64,000 nt of DNA from Actinacidiphila yeochonensis CN732 (GTDB taxonomy: Bacteria > Actinomycetota > Actinomycetes > Streptomycetales > Streptomycetaceae), in assembly GCF_000745345.1 (NCBI RefSeq), contig NZ_JQNR01000005.1, positions 744,001 through 808,000 of the forward strand. The letters are read 5' to 3'. The position numbers were made by a program, and so were the translations under genes. The notes under the pieces were generated by a model, which saw only the letters and a program-made list of their open reading frames with translations, made no database searches and was not told the origin of the DNA. Shown here in pieces: positions 7,361 to 15,320 of the stretch (position 1 is its first letter; the number at the start of each line of letters is the position of its first letter).

Positions 7361-9760
7361 ATGGCTCACAAGCGTTCCGGCGGGGGGCTGTCCTCGGCCC
7401 AGCAGGCCGCCAAGTTCCTCGGTGTCAGCGTGCTGGCCGGCGTGGTGCTCGCGGGTATCGCGCTGCCCGCGGCCGGCGCTCTCGGCCTGTCCGCGAAGGG
7501 CACCGTCAAGGGGTTCGACCACCTGCCCGGTGAGCTGAAGCAGCCTCCGCTGAGTCAGGCGTCCAAGATCCTCGACGCCAACGGCGGCCTCATCGCCACC
7601 GTCTACTCGCGCGACCGCACCGTGATCCCGATCACGCAGATGAGCCCGAACGTCCTCAACGCCATCGTCGACATCGAGGACTCGCGCTACTACCAGCACG
7701 GCGCGATCGACCTCAAGGGCATCCTCCGGGCACTGAGCCACAACGCCTCCGACGGCGGCACCCAGGGCGCCTCCACGCTCACCCAGCAGTACGTGAAGAA
7801 CGTCTTCGTGGAGGAGGCCGGCGACGACGCCGACAAGGTCGCGCAGGCCACCGAGCAGACCGCGGGCCGCAAGATCAAGGAGATGAAGTACGCGATCCAG
7901 GTGGAGAAGGAGCTGGGGAAGAAGCAGATCCTCCAGAACTACCTGAACATCACCTTCTTCGGTGAGCAGGCGTACGGCATCGAGGCCGCCTCGGAGCGCT
8001 ACTTCAGCGTCCACGCCAAGGACCTGAACCTCCAGCAGGCGGCCCTGCTGGCCGGCATGGTGCAGTCGCCGACCGGGTACGACCCGATCACCGACCCGAA
8101 GGCCGCCATCGACCGCCGCGACACCGTCCTGGCGCGGATGGCCCAGCTCAAGGACATCACCCCGGCGCAGGCCGCGGCCGCCGAGAAGGCGCCGCTCGCC
8201 CTGAAGCCCAGCACCCCCAAGAACGGCTGCATCACCGCCGTCGACGGGGCCGGGTTTTTCTGCGACTACGTCCGGGAAACGTTCCTGCAGAACGCCGCCT
8301 TCGGCGCCACCAAGGAGGACCGCCAGAAGCTCTGGAACACCGGCGGCCTGACCATCCGCACCACGCTCGAACCGAAGGCGCAGAAGTCGCTGCTCAGCGG
8401 GATCAGCGCGCACGTCTACCAGAGCGACACGATCGCCGCCGCGATGACGATGGTCCAGCCGGGCACCGGCAAGGTGATCGCCATGGGCCAGAGCAAGCCG
8501 TACGGCCTGGGCAAGAACGAGACCCAGATCAACTACTCCGTCAACCAGGACATGGACGGCGGCGTCGGCTTCCAGAACGGTTCGACGTTCAAGCCGATCA
8601 CGGCCGCCGCGGCCCTGGAGGCCGGCTACAAGCCCTCGCAGACCTACCCGGCGCCGTACAAGATCCCCTACCCGGACGTCACCACGTGCGGCGGCTCCAC
8701 GCTGCACAGCGACAAGACCACGCAGAACGAGTTGACCTCCGAGGTCGGACCGTTCTCGATGCCGGAAGCGCTCAAGCGGTCGATCAACACGTACTTCGTC
8801 GCGCTGGAGGCCGACGTCGGCCTCTGCCCGGTCCTGAAGATGGCGGACAAGCTGGGCCTGGTCCGGGCCGACGGCAAGCCGATGGTGGAGGGCGCGTCCA
8901 TGACCCTGGGCACCAACGAGGTCTCGCCGCTGAACGTGGCCGCCGCGTACGCCGCCTTCGCCGACCGGGGCGTCTACTGCACGCCGATAGTGATCAACTC
9001 GGTCACCAACACCCAGGGCAAGCACCTGAAGGTGCCCCAGTCGATCTGCAACCGCGCGATGTCGGAGAAGACCGCGGACACCCTCAACACCATGCTGAAG
9101 GGCGTGGTCGACGACGGTACGGGTACCTCCGCCGACCTTCCCAACCGGGACACGGCCGGTAAGACCGGTACCACCGACAACCGCTACGCCGCCTGGTTCG
9201 CCGGCTTCACCCCCCAGCTGGCCTCCGCGGTGTGGATGGGCGACCCGGCCCACAGCCGCCAGATGATCGACGTCACGATCGGCCCCACCACCTACGCCAA
9301 GGTAGAGGGCGCCACCGGCCCCGCACCGATCTGGAAGGACGCCATGGAGGGCGCCCTGGACGGCCAGCCGAGCGTGCCCTTCAACACCGTGACGCTGGAC
9401 GTCCCGGACCCGACGAAGACCGACCAGCCGCAGGACGGCGGCCAGGGTGGCCAAGGCGGCAACCAGGGCGGCGACGGCACCACCGGCTACTCCAACGGCA
9501 ACGGCAAGGGCAAGGGCCACGGCGGCGGCCACGGCGGGTTCTCGGTGATGGGCGCCACCACGGGCGCGATCACCGCCGGCACCACGGGCGCCACCGGAGG
9601 CACCACGGCGGGCGACACGGTCGCCGGCACGACCGCGGGGACGACGACGGGCACGGTCGCCGGCGCGGCCGGCGGTACGACGGCGGGCGACGGGACGACC
9701 ACGGGGGCGGCCGGCGGCATCCTCTCCCCGTCCGGCGGCACCACGGTGATCAGCCCGTGA
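7361..9760 (+). CDS. Class A penicillin-binding protein (transglycosylase/transpeptidase)
   Basis: 799 residues, with a short cytoplasmic N-terminus and one membrane helix (about residues 18-45). The GT51 glycosyltransferase domain follows, with catalytic Glu in VDIEDSRYYQHGAID (near residue 105) and the downstream KELGKKQILQNYLN motif. The transpeptidase domain has the nucleophile Ser in GSTFK (near 407), SINT (near 473) and KTGTT (near 600). The tail after about residue 690 is Gly/Thr/Ala-rich low complexity. It polymerises and crosslinks lipid II-derived peptidoglycan outside the membrane. It diverges from wblA, as at the S. coelicolor wblA locus (from memory), and is followed by a very strong hairpin terminator. 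Confidence 0.95.
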   Translation: MAHKRSGGGLSSAQQAAKFLGVSVLAGVVLAGIALPAAGALGLSAKGTVKGFDHLPGELKQPPLSQASKILDANGGLIATVYSRDRTVIPITQMSPNVLNAIVDIEDSRYYQHGAIDLKGILRALSHNASDGGTQGASTLTQQYVKNVFVEEAGDDADKVAQATEQTAGRKIKEMKYAIQVEKELGKKQILQNYLNITFFGEQAYGIEAASERYFSVHAKDLNLQQAALLAGMVQSPTGYDPITDPKAAIDRRDTVLARMAQLKDITPAQAAAAEKAPLALKPSTPKNGCITAVDGAGFFCDYVRETFLQNAAFGATKEDRQKLWNTGGLTIRTTLEPKAQKSLLSGISAHVYQSDTIAAAMTMVQPGTGKVIAMGQSKPYGLGKNETQINYSVNQDMDGGVGFQNGSTFKPITAAAALEAGYKPSQTYPAPYKIPYPDVTTCGGSTLHSDKTTQNELTSEVGPFSMPEALKRSINTYFVALEADVGLCPVLKMADKLGLVRADGKPMVEGASMTLGTNEVSPLNVAAAYAAFADRGVYCTPIVINSVTNTQGKHLKVPQSICNRAMSEKTADTLNTMLKGVVDDGTGTSADLPNRDTAGKTGTTDNRYAAWFAGFTPQLASAVWMGDPAHSRQMIDVTIGPTTYAKVEGATGPAPIWKDAMEGALDGQPSVPFNTVTLDVPDPTKTDQPQDGGQGGQGGNQGGDGTTGYSNGNGKGKGHGGGHGGFSVMGATTGAITAGTTGATGGTTAGDTVAGTTAGTTTGTVAGAAGGTTAGDGTTTGAAGGILSPSGGTTVISP

Positions 9761-9796
9761 GGCCCGCGACCTGAGGCCAAGAGGCCAAGAGGCCAT

Positions 9797-9838
9797 GTGA
9801 AAGGGGGCACCTCGCTTCGGCGAGGTGCCCCCTTTCAC
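9797..9838. terminator. Strong bidirectional hairpin terminator
   Basis: A perfect 19-bp stem (9797-9815 with 9820-9838) closed by a TTCG tetraloop, 37 bp after the PBP stop. The stem begins GTGAAAG and ends CTTTCAC, so it supplies A/T-rich stem bases in both directions. It separates the PBP gene from the convergent YqeY-like gene. Confidence 0.88.
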
Positions 9839-9844
9839 GTACCC

Positions 9845-9911
9845 GCCGGAGGGTGCCGGCACCCTCCGGCGCAGGCCGGCACACGACGGCACAGGCCGGC
9901 ACACGACGGCG
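9845..9911. repeat. 26-bp perfect palindrome plus 20-bp tandem repeat
   Basis: 9845-9870 is a perfect 26-bp palindrome (half-site GCCGGAGGGTGCC). It is followed by two copies of a 20-bp unit beginning CAGGCCGGCACACGACGG (about 9872-9911). It lies in the 3' region between convergent genes, so it is probably a second terminator structure rather than an operator. Confidence 0.6.
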
Positions 9912-9983
9912 CCCACCGGCCTTCCGCGGAGCCGCGTCCAGCCGGCTGGCCCAGGCAGGGCGGTTCCGCCGGACCAGGCGGCG

Positions 9984-10445
9984 TCAGCCCGCGAGCTGGC
10001 GCTTGACCTCGGCGGCCACCCGGCCGCCCTCGGCCAGACCGGCCACCTTCGGGTTGACGACCTTCATCACGGCGCCCATGGCCTTGGGCCCGGCCGCGCC
10101 GGACTCGGCGATCGCGGCCCGCACCAGGTCGGCCAGCTCCTCGTCCGACAGCTGCCGCGGCAGGTACGCGGCCAGCACCTCGCCCTCGGCCAGCTCCCGC
10201 TCGGCCGACTCCGCACGGCCGCCCTGCGCGAACGCCTCGGCCGCCTCGCGCCGCTTCTTGGCCTCGCGGGCGATCACCTTCAGCACCTCGTCGTCGGAGA
10301 GCTGCCGGGCCGTGTCGCCCGCCACCTCCTCCTTGGTGATCGCGCTGAGGGTGAGCCGGATGGTGGCCGAGCGCAGCTCGTCGCGGCTCTTCATCGCCGT
10401 GGTGAGGTCGTCCTTGAGCCGCTGCTTGAGGGTCGTGGTGGTCAT
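9984..10445 (-). CDS. GatB/YqeY domain protein
   Basis: 153 residues: MTTTTLKQRLKDDLTTAMKS, LSAITKEEVAG, YLPRQLSDEELADLV and a C-terminal GAVMKVVNPKVAGLAEGGRV. This is the stand-alone YqeY fold, related to the tRNA-binding tail of the GatB amidotransferase subunit. It is two helical subdomains; the role is unproven, with tRNA interaction as the usual guess. Length matches the family (about 150). It is convergent with the PBP gene and separated from it by strong hairpins, and 164 bp from the divergent metallophosphoesterase. Confidence 0.92.
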   Translation of the reverse strand: MTTTTLKQRLKDDLTTAMKSRDELRSATIRLTLSAITKEEVAGDTARQLSDDEVLKVIAREAKKRREAAEAFAQGGRAESAERELAEGEVLAAYLPRQLSDEELADLVRAAIAESGAAGPKAMGAVMKVVNPKVAGLAEGGRVAAEVKRQLAG

Positions 10446-10609
10446 GAGCCGATTTTCGCACCCCGGCCGGGCGAGTGCGCCGCATTAACGCCCCCGAGGC
10501 CCGACGCCGAGGTGCCGGCACGGGCCGTCCCGCGGCCAACACCCGTCACAGGACGGCTGAACGGCCACCGCGAGGCCCGTTCGCACAGCGGCTCTGACAC
10601 GATGGACGC

Positions 10610-11533
10610 ATGCTCGCGCGATACGGAATTCCCCTGGGTGTGACAGCGGCCGGCGCGGCCTGCGTGGCCTACGCGGCCGGTATCGAGGTGCGGTCCTTCC
10701 GCCTGCGCCGGGTGGAGGTGCCGGTTCTGCCGGCGGGTATGCGGCCGATCCGCATCCTCCAGATCTCGGACATCCACATGGTCTCGGGCCAGAACAAGAA
10801 GCGCCGCTGGCTCCAGTCGCTGGCGGGCCTGCGCCCGGACCTGGTGGTGAACACGGGCGACAACCTCTCCGACCCCACCGCGGTGCCGGAGGTGCTGGAC
10901 GCGCTGGGGCCGCTGCTGGAGTTCCCGGGCGCGTACGTCTTCGGCTCCAACGACTACTACGCCCCCAAGTTCCGCAACCCCGGCCGCTACCTGGTGGAGA
11001 AGGCCCGGGGCCAGCACGGGCTGAACGGCAAGGAGCACGGCGCCCACGGCGTGGACCGCAACCCCTGGGGCGACCTGCGGGACGCGTTCGACGCGGCCGG
11101 CTGGGTGGGCGTGAACAACGCCCGCGGCCAGGTCAAACTGGCCCACGGCGAGGTCCTGGGCCTGACCGGCCTGGACGACCCGCACATCAAGCGCGACCGC
11201 TACGGCACGGTGGCAGGCGGCCCGGACACCGACTCGGACTTCACCCTGGCCGTGGTGCACGCCCCCTACCTGCGCGTGCTGGACGCCTTCACCTCGGACC
11301 GCTACCCGCTGATCCTGGCCGGCCACACCCACGGCGGCCAGCTGTGCGTCCCCTTCTACGGTGCGCTGGTCACCAACTGCGACATCGACCCGGGCCGGGT
11401 CAAGGGCCTCTCCACCCACACGGCCACCGGCCACACCTCGTACCTCCACGTCTCGGCCGGCTGCGGCACCAACCGCTACACCCCGGTCCGCTTCGCCTGC
11501 CCCCCGGAGGCCACCCTCCTCACCCTCACCTGA
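10610..11533 (+). CDS. Membrane-anchored metallophosphoesterase
   Basis: 307 residues. A hydrophobic N-terminus (residues 5-25) is followed by the calcineurin-like phosphoesterase motifs: RILQISDIHMVSG (D-x-H), VVNTGDNLSD (GDxx), FGSNDYYAP (GNHD variant, G-S-N-D), and AGHTHGGQLCVPF (GHxH). These bind two metal ions and hydrolyse phosphoesters, often membrane lipid precursors (YkuE/LpxH-like). The substrate is unknown. It is the last core gene before the tRNA-Pro integration site. Confidence 0.92.
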   Translation: MLARYGIPLGVTAAGAACVAYAAGIEVRSFRLRRVEVPVLPAGMRPIRILQISDIHMVSGQNKKRRWLQSLAGLRPDLVVNTGDNLSDPTAVPEVLDALGPLLEFPGAYVFGSNDYYAPKFRNPGRYLVEKARGQHGLNGKEHGAHGVDRNPWGDLRDAFDAAGWVGVNNARGQVKLAHGEVLGLTGLDDPHIKRDRYGTVAGGPDTDSDFTLAVVHAPYLRVLDAFTSDRYPLILAGHTHGGQLCVPFYGALVTNCDIDPGRVKGLSTHTATGHTSYLHVSAGCGTNRYTPVRFACPPEATLLTLT

Positions 11534-11618
11534 CCCCACCCCCGAGCCCCGCCCGCCCCTCCCCCGATACCGGATTTCGTCTCTGGCCCCGGCTCCGCTA
11601 GAGTAATCCTCGTTGCAC

Positions 11619-11692
<74 letters not shown>

Positions 11693-11706
11693 CTCCAAAG
11701 CAGCAG

Positions 11707-11744
11707 ATCAGGGCCCTGATCCTTCCGAGGATCGGGGCCCTGAT
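11707..11744. terminator. Hairpin between tRNA-Pro and the integrase gene
   Basis: ATCAGGGCCC pairs with GGGCCCTGAT, with a T/G mismatch and an inner GATCC/GGATC helix around a 6-base loop. It lies 15 bp after the tRNA and 26 bp from the 3' end of the convergent integrase, so it probably terminates both. Confidence 0.7.
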
Positions 11745-11769
11745 TCGTGCTGCGCGACCAACTGCGTGA

Positions 11770-12620
11770 CTACGGGTTCGGATCGTCTCCGAAGAGGCCG
11801 TCCATGACCGTGGCACCGGTCTGGATCACCGGGCGGATCTGCTTGCGGTAGACCTCCTCGGTGACAGCCGTGCTGGAGTGCCCCACCAGCCGGGAGATCT
11901 CCTCCAGCGGCACCCAGCGATCCGACAGGATCGACACAAAGCTGTGTCGCAGCTCACGCGGAGTCCACTCGGCCGGATCGATCCCCGGAGCGGCGGCGAG
12001 GGCAGTACGGAGGGCCCGGCGGACGTGTGACGAGTCGAGCTGCCTGCCCACGGCGGAGTGGAAGACCAAGCCGTTCTCCTCCCACCTGTCGCCGGCCGCG
12101 TAGCGGTCCCAGCCCTGATCGACCCAATGATCTTTCAGTGCCTCGACGCACCGCGCCGGCAGGGCGAGGGTCCCGCGGGACTTCCGGGTCTTCGTGTCGC
12201 CGCTGGTTCGCACCGAGCGCCACACGGCGATGTGCGGCGGGACCGGCGGGTTCGTACTCGGACTGCCGTCGAGGAAGACGTGGTCCCAGGTGAGCGCCCG
12301 CAGCTCCTCGGTCCGGGCGCCGGTCAGAAGCGACACGACGATGTAGGCCCGCATCGGCGACTTCTCCGCCGCCAGGAGCACCGCCTCAGCCTGAGCGAAG
12401 GTCAGCGCCTTGGACGGTCTGCTGGGCTGCCCGGCGGGTACCGAGCAGAGCTCGACCACGTTGCGCTTCACCTCGTCCCGCGCCATGGCCCGCTTCACCG
12501 AGCGGTTCAGGCACGAGTGCAGCCCCTCCAGCATCCGCGTGCTCAACGTCTTCGCCTTCACCGCAAGCCACTTGTCCACGTCCTCGGCGCCGAGGTCCCG
12601 CAGCTTCCGGGCACCCGGGT
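11770..12620 (-). pseudogene. Tyrosine integrase, N-terminus removed by an IS insertion
   Basis: About 283 C-terminal codons of a phage/AICE-type tyrosine recombinase. GARTEELRAL carries the first catalytic Arg, TPRELRHSFVSILSD the second Arg region, RLVGHSSTAVTEEVYRKQI the His and nucleophile Tyr. Intact relatives are about 400-450 residues; here the reading frame enters the left end of an IS256-like element at 12621, so the arm-binding domain and part of the core-binding domain are gone. The missing N-terminal codons are not found on the other side of the IS. An in-frame TTG within the IS end could start translation but would give a protein without DNA-arm binding. The location next to tRNA-Pro is typical of an integrated island. 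Confidence 0.88.
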
Positions 12621-13982
12621 GTGTCAATTTAACGGCTGATCTTGGTTGTTGGGGTTCAGTTGTTGGCCGGGGTGAGCCTGCCTTCGAAAGCGATCTGGAA
12701 GGCGTTCAAGGGTGCCTTCCAGCGCATGGTCCAGCGCTTGCGGCCCTTGCCGGTCGGATCCAGGCTCATCAGTGCCATGTAGACGCACTTCGAGGCGGCG
12801 GCCTCGGTGGGGAAGTGGCCGCGGGCACGGACGGCCTTGCGTATGCGGGCGTTGACGGACTCGATGGCGTTCGTCGAGCAGATGACGGTGCGGATCTCGA
12901 CGTCGAAGGAGAGGAAGAGCACGAACTCCGCCCAGGCGCTCCCCCAGAGCCTGATGATCGCCGGGTACTTCTTCCCCCAGGCGTCCTGGAACTCTCCGAA
13001 GCGTTCGGCCGCAGCGCTCTCGTTCGACGCGGTGTAGACGGGCTTGAGCGCCTTGGCGATCTTGTCCCAGTCCGCGCGCGAGGCGTATCGGATGCTGTTG
13101 CGCAGGAGGTGAACGATGCACGTCTGCACCATGGTGCGGGGCCAGACCGTCTCGACGGCGTCCGGCAGGCCCTTGAGTCCGTCGCAGACCAGCATCAGCA
13201 CGTCGTCCAGGCCGCGGCTTTTCAGCTCGGTGAAGACCTGCAGCCAGTACTTCGCGCCCTCGCCGCCGTCGCCGGCCCAGATGCCCAGGATGTCCCGGGT
13301 GCCCTCGGTCGTGACGGCCATGACGACGTAGACGGGCCGGTTGGCGACCTTCCCGTCCCTGATCTCGACGTTGATGGCGTCCACGAACAAAACGGGATAG
13401 ACGCGGTCCAGCGGCCGGTTCTGCCATTCGGCCATGCCGTCCATCACCTGGTCGGTGATGGTGGAGATGGTCTGCTGGGAGACCTCGGCGCCGTAGACCT
13501 CGGCCAGGTGCGCGGAGATCTCCCCGTGGGTGAGGCCCTTCGCGGACAGCGACAGCACCCTCTCGTCCACGCCCGTCAGCCGACGCTGCCGCTTCCTGAC
13601 GATCTGCGGCTCGAAACTGCCCTCCACATCCCGGGGCACCTTGACCTCGACCGGCCCGACATCCGTCAGCACGGTCTTCCCCCGGCTGCCGTTGCGGCTG
13701 TTGCCGCTGTTCCTCCCCACCGGATCGTGCCTCGTCATAGCCGAGGTGATCGGTGATCTCGCCCTCCAGGACGGACTCCAGCACCCGCTTGGCCAACTAC
13801 TGCAGCAGCCCACCGGCACCGGTCAGCTGCAAGCCCTCACCCCGAGCCCGCTCGACCAACATCGCGATCAACTGCTCGTCCGACGTGGCCGCACCAGCCA
13901 GCTCAGGCACCGACTCCGGCTCGATCGACATCTCACTCACTTGACGTCTCTATGAGAGACAGATCCACCGTTGATTAGACAC
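12621..13982 (-). mobile_element. IS256-family insertion sequence, degenerate
   Basis: A 1362-bp element bounded by imperfect inverted repeats. The left end starts GTGTCAATTTAACGGCTGATC and the right end, on the opposite strand, GTGTCTAATCAACGGTGGATC, about 16 matches over the first 22 bases. The flanking 8 bp differ (ACCCGGGT on the left, TCCCGATC on the right), so there is no target-site duplication, and the two flanks belong to different broken genes. This suggests a deletion adjoining the IS or recombination between two copies. Confidence 0.85.
12656..13940 (-). pseudogene. IS256-family transposase, disrupted by a stop and a frameshift
   Basis: Reading starts at GTG 13940 (VSEMSIEPESVPELAGAATS) and meets a TAG at about 13797-13799 where relatives have Gln (GLLQ-stop-LAKRVLES). 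The frame then shifts at about 13735, where HLGYDEA should become HLGYDKHDPVGRNSG. After the shift it is open to 12656 with the DDE residues in VLFVDAINVEIRDG, LVCDGLKGLPDA and STNAIESVNARIR. Two independent lesions mean it is inactive. The ORF beginning at 13819 is only the post-shift part with an artefactual N-terminus. Confidence 0.88.
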
Positions 13983-14181
13983 TCCCGATCCGCGCAAAGG
14001 GTCGCCGCTCGATACGCACCCACGAACCGCGATCCGACCGCGCCCCGATTGTGCGGCGCTTCAGGACGAGAGTGCCCCGGTCCAAGCAGGTCCGCAGCCC
14101 TCGCTCAAACCGCTCAAGAGCCTCGTCCACAGGTTCCTTGCGCAGGTCGATTGCACGAGCCGAAGACGCTGAAAGGGCCAT
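13983..14181 (-). pseudogene. Truncated gene fragment at the right side of the IS
   Basis: The reverse frame from ATG 14181 reads MALSASSARAIDLRKEPVDE, then ALERFERGLRTCLDRGTLVL and GSWVRIERRPFARIG, and is cut by the IS at 13982. The sequence looks like a genuine protein start (balanced composition, helical, good third-position GC) and is faintly reminiscent of actinobacterial phosphotransferase-like proteins. The family is not certain. Its missing C-terminus is not found left of the IS, where the integrase is instead. Confidence 0.5.
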
Positions 14182-14306
14182 AGGCGCGAACGTAGCGCCG
14201 CCGCGCATTCTCGGGGTGCACATGACACCGGAGGCAGGGGCTCCGACGCTACCGGTGGCAGTGGAGCCGCTGTCGCTCCGAGATGGTCGCCTTGATCACT
14301 CCGCCA

Positions 14307-14558
14307 CTACCCGGCGGCAGACGATCCGTGACTACGCCGCCACCGCCCGTGAACAGAAGAAGAGCTGTCGCCTCGCGTGCAGTGCTCGAGCAAATCACGC
14401 ATGGCGTCACTGTGGCGCTGCAGCACCAGCCGACCGTCTCCGTCGCTGAAGGCGACGATGTCGCTGCCCGGATCCAGTCCCGCTTCGGCCAGCGGCCCCA
14501 GGGGGATGGACACCCGCCCCTCATCGTCGATCACCAGTTCCGCGGGGGTCCTCGTCAC
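14307..14558 (-). CDS. AbrB/MazE/SpoVT-like DNA-binding protein
   Basis: 83 residues from GTG 14558. The N-terminal 45 residues (TRTPAELVIDDEGRVSIPLG, then AEAGLDPGSDIVAF and GRLVLQR) have the swapped-hairpin AbrB/MazE pattern: short strand, D-x-x-G-R-V-x-I-P, then G-L-x-P-G-x-x-I. Such proteins are transition-state regulators or antitoxins. No toxin is recognisable next to it; the following gene remnant is cut by the IS. It diverges from the Vsr gene across 52 bp, so it may autoregulate and control the defence operon. The last 20 residues are low complexity. Upstream codons to 14651 are unsupported. Confidence 0.7.
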   Translation of the reverse strand: MTRTPAELVIDDEGRVSIPLGPLAEAGLDPGSDIVAFSDGDGRLVLQRHSDAMRDLLEHCTRGDSSSSVHGRWRRSHGSSAAG

Positions 14559-14610
14559 ACGGCCATTGCGCCCTTCCGGACCCGTGTTCCGCCGGTGGGA
14601 GGATGGAGAA

Positions 14611-15045
14611 ATGTCCCCGACAGCATCGTCACCAGTCGTCGCAGCACGCATGAGCCGTCAGTCGTCCCGCGATACGGCCCAAGAACTGGCTGTTCGCCGA
14701 CTGCTGCACGGCAGTGGGCTCCGCTATCGAGTGCACGTGCGCATTCCAGGCATGCCACGGCGTTCCATGGACGTCGCTTTTGGTGGACTTAAGATAGCGA
14801 TCTTCTTCGACGGCTGCTTCTGGCACGGCTGCCCCGTACATGCCACACATCCCAAAGCGAACGCCGAGTGGTGGCGGACAAAGCTGGACCGGAACATGGC
14901 TCGAGATCAAGAGACGACGCAACACCTGCGCTCCGACGGTTGGGTCGTCCTGCGTTTCTGGGAGCACGAGGCGGCGGAGGATGTCGTGCGCCGCGTCGTG
15001 CTGGCCGTCGAGGCGAGGCGCTCGTCTCCCCCCGGCAGATCCTGA
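14611..15045 (+). CDS. vsr: Very short patch repair endonuclease (Vsr)
   Basis: 144 residues from ATG 14611, preceded by a GGAGG-like site. Vsr motifs are clear: SMDVAFGGLKIAIFFDGCFW (catalytic Asp near 54) and HGCPVH with the Zn/active-site His near 72, then WWRTKLDRNMARD and GWVVLRFWEHE. Vsr nicks 5' of the T in T:G mismatches that arise from deamination of 5-methylcytosine. Its presence argues that the methyltransferase 9 kb downstream makes 5-methylcytosine. It stands 275 bp upstream of the Z1 gene, so it may be transcribed separately. Confidence 0.93.
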   Translation: MSPTASSPVVAARMSRQSSRDTAQELAVRRLLHGSGLRYRVHVRIPGMPRRSMDVAFGGLKIAIFFDGCFWHGCPVHATHPKANAEWWRTKLDRNMARDQETTQHLRSDGWVVLRFWEHEAAEDVVRRVVLAVEARRSSPPGRS

Positions 15046-15320
15046 CCGGGCACTCTGTGCAGCTCACGGTCCTGCTCGGAGCTTCCTCGTGGGACGGCTC
15101 CGGTCCTCGCTCGTCCGCCCCGCCCTTCCCGAAGCCTGCTGTGCAAGCATCGTACCGATTCATACATCGCCGTTCGGCTCACCCGAAAACCTCTCGACGT
15201 TGTATAAGTGACGCGTGTCCGTGGAGCTGAGGGGGCCGACCGGCACAGCGCCCAGGAGCGGGCGCAGGGGGCCGGATCCGAGCGGGAGCCGGCGCACGAG
15301 AGTGGGGGAAGCCGCATCCC
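15046..15320 (+). promoter_or_regulatory. Leader region of the defence operon
   Basis: 275 bp without a supported gene. A TATAAG at 15203-15208 could be a -10 element, but no clear -35 hexamer is seen at the right distance. The purine-rich stretch GTGGGGGAAG about 10 bp before the Z1 start may act as the ribosome binding site. Confidence 0.3.

Noticed and set aside
7283-9916. An 877-codon minus-strand frame opposite the PBP gene
   Set aside because: Antisense of a fully motif-supported PBP; low-complexity sequence and no family.
14307-14558. Toxin-antitoxin pair with the AbrB-like gene
   Set aside because: No toxin gene is recognisable within 500 bp on either side; only the cut fragment at 13983-14181 remains, of unknown family.
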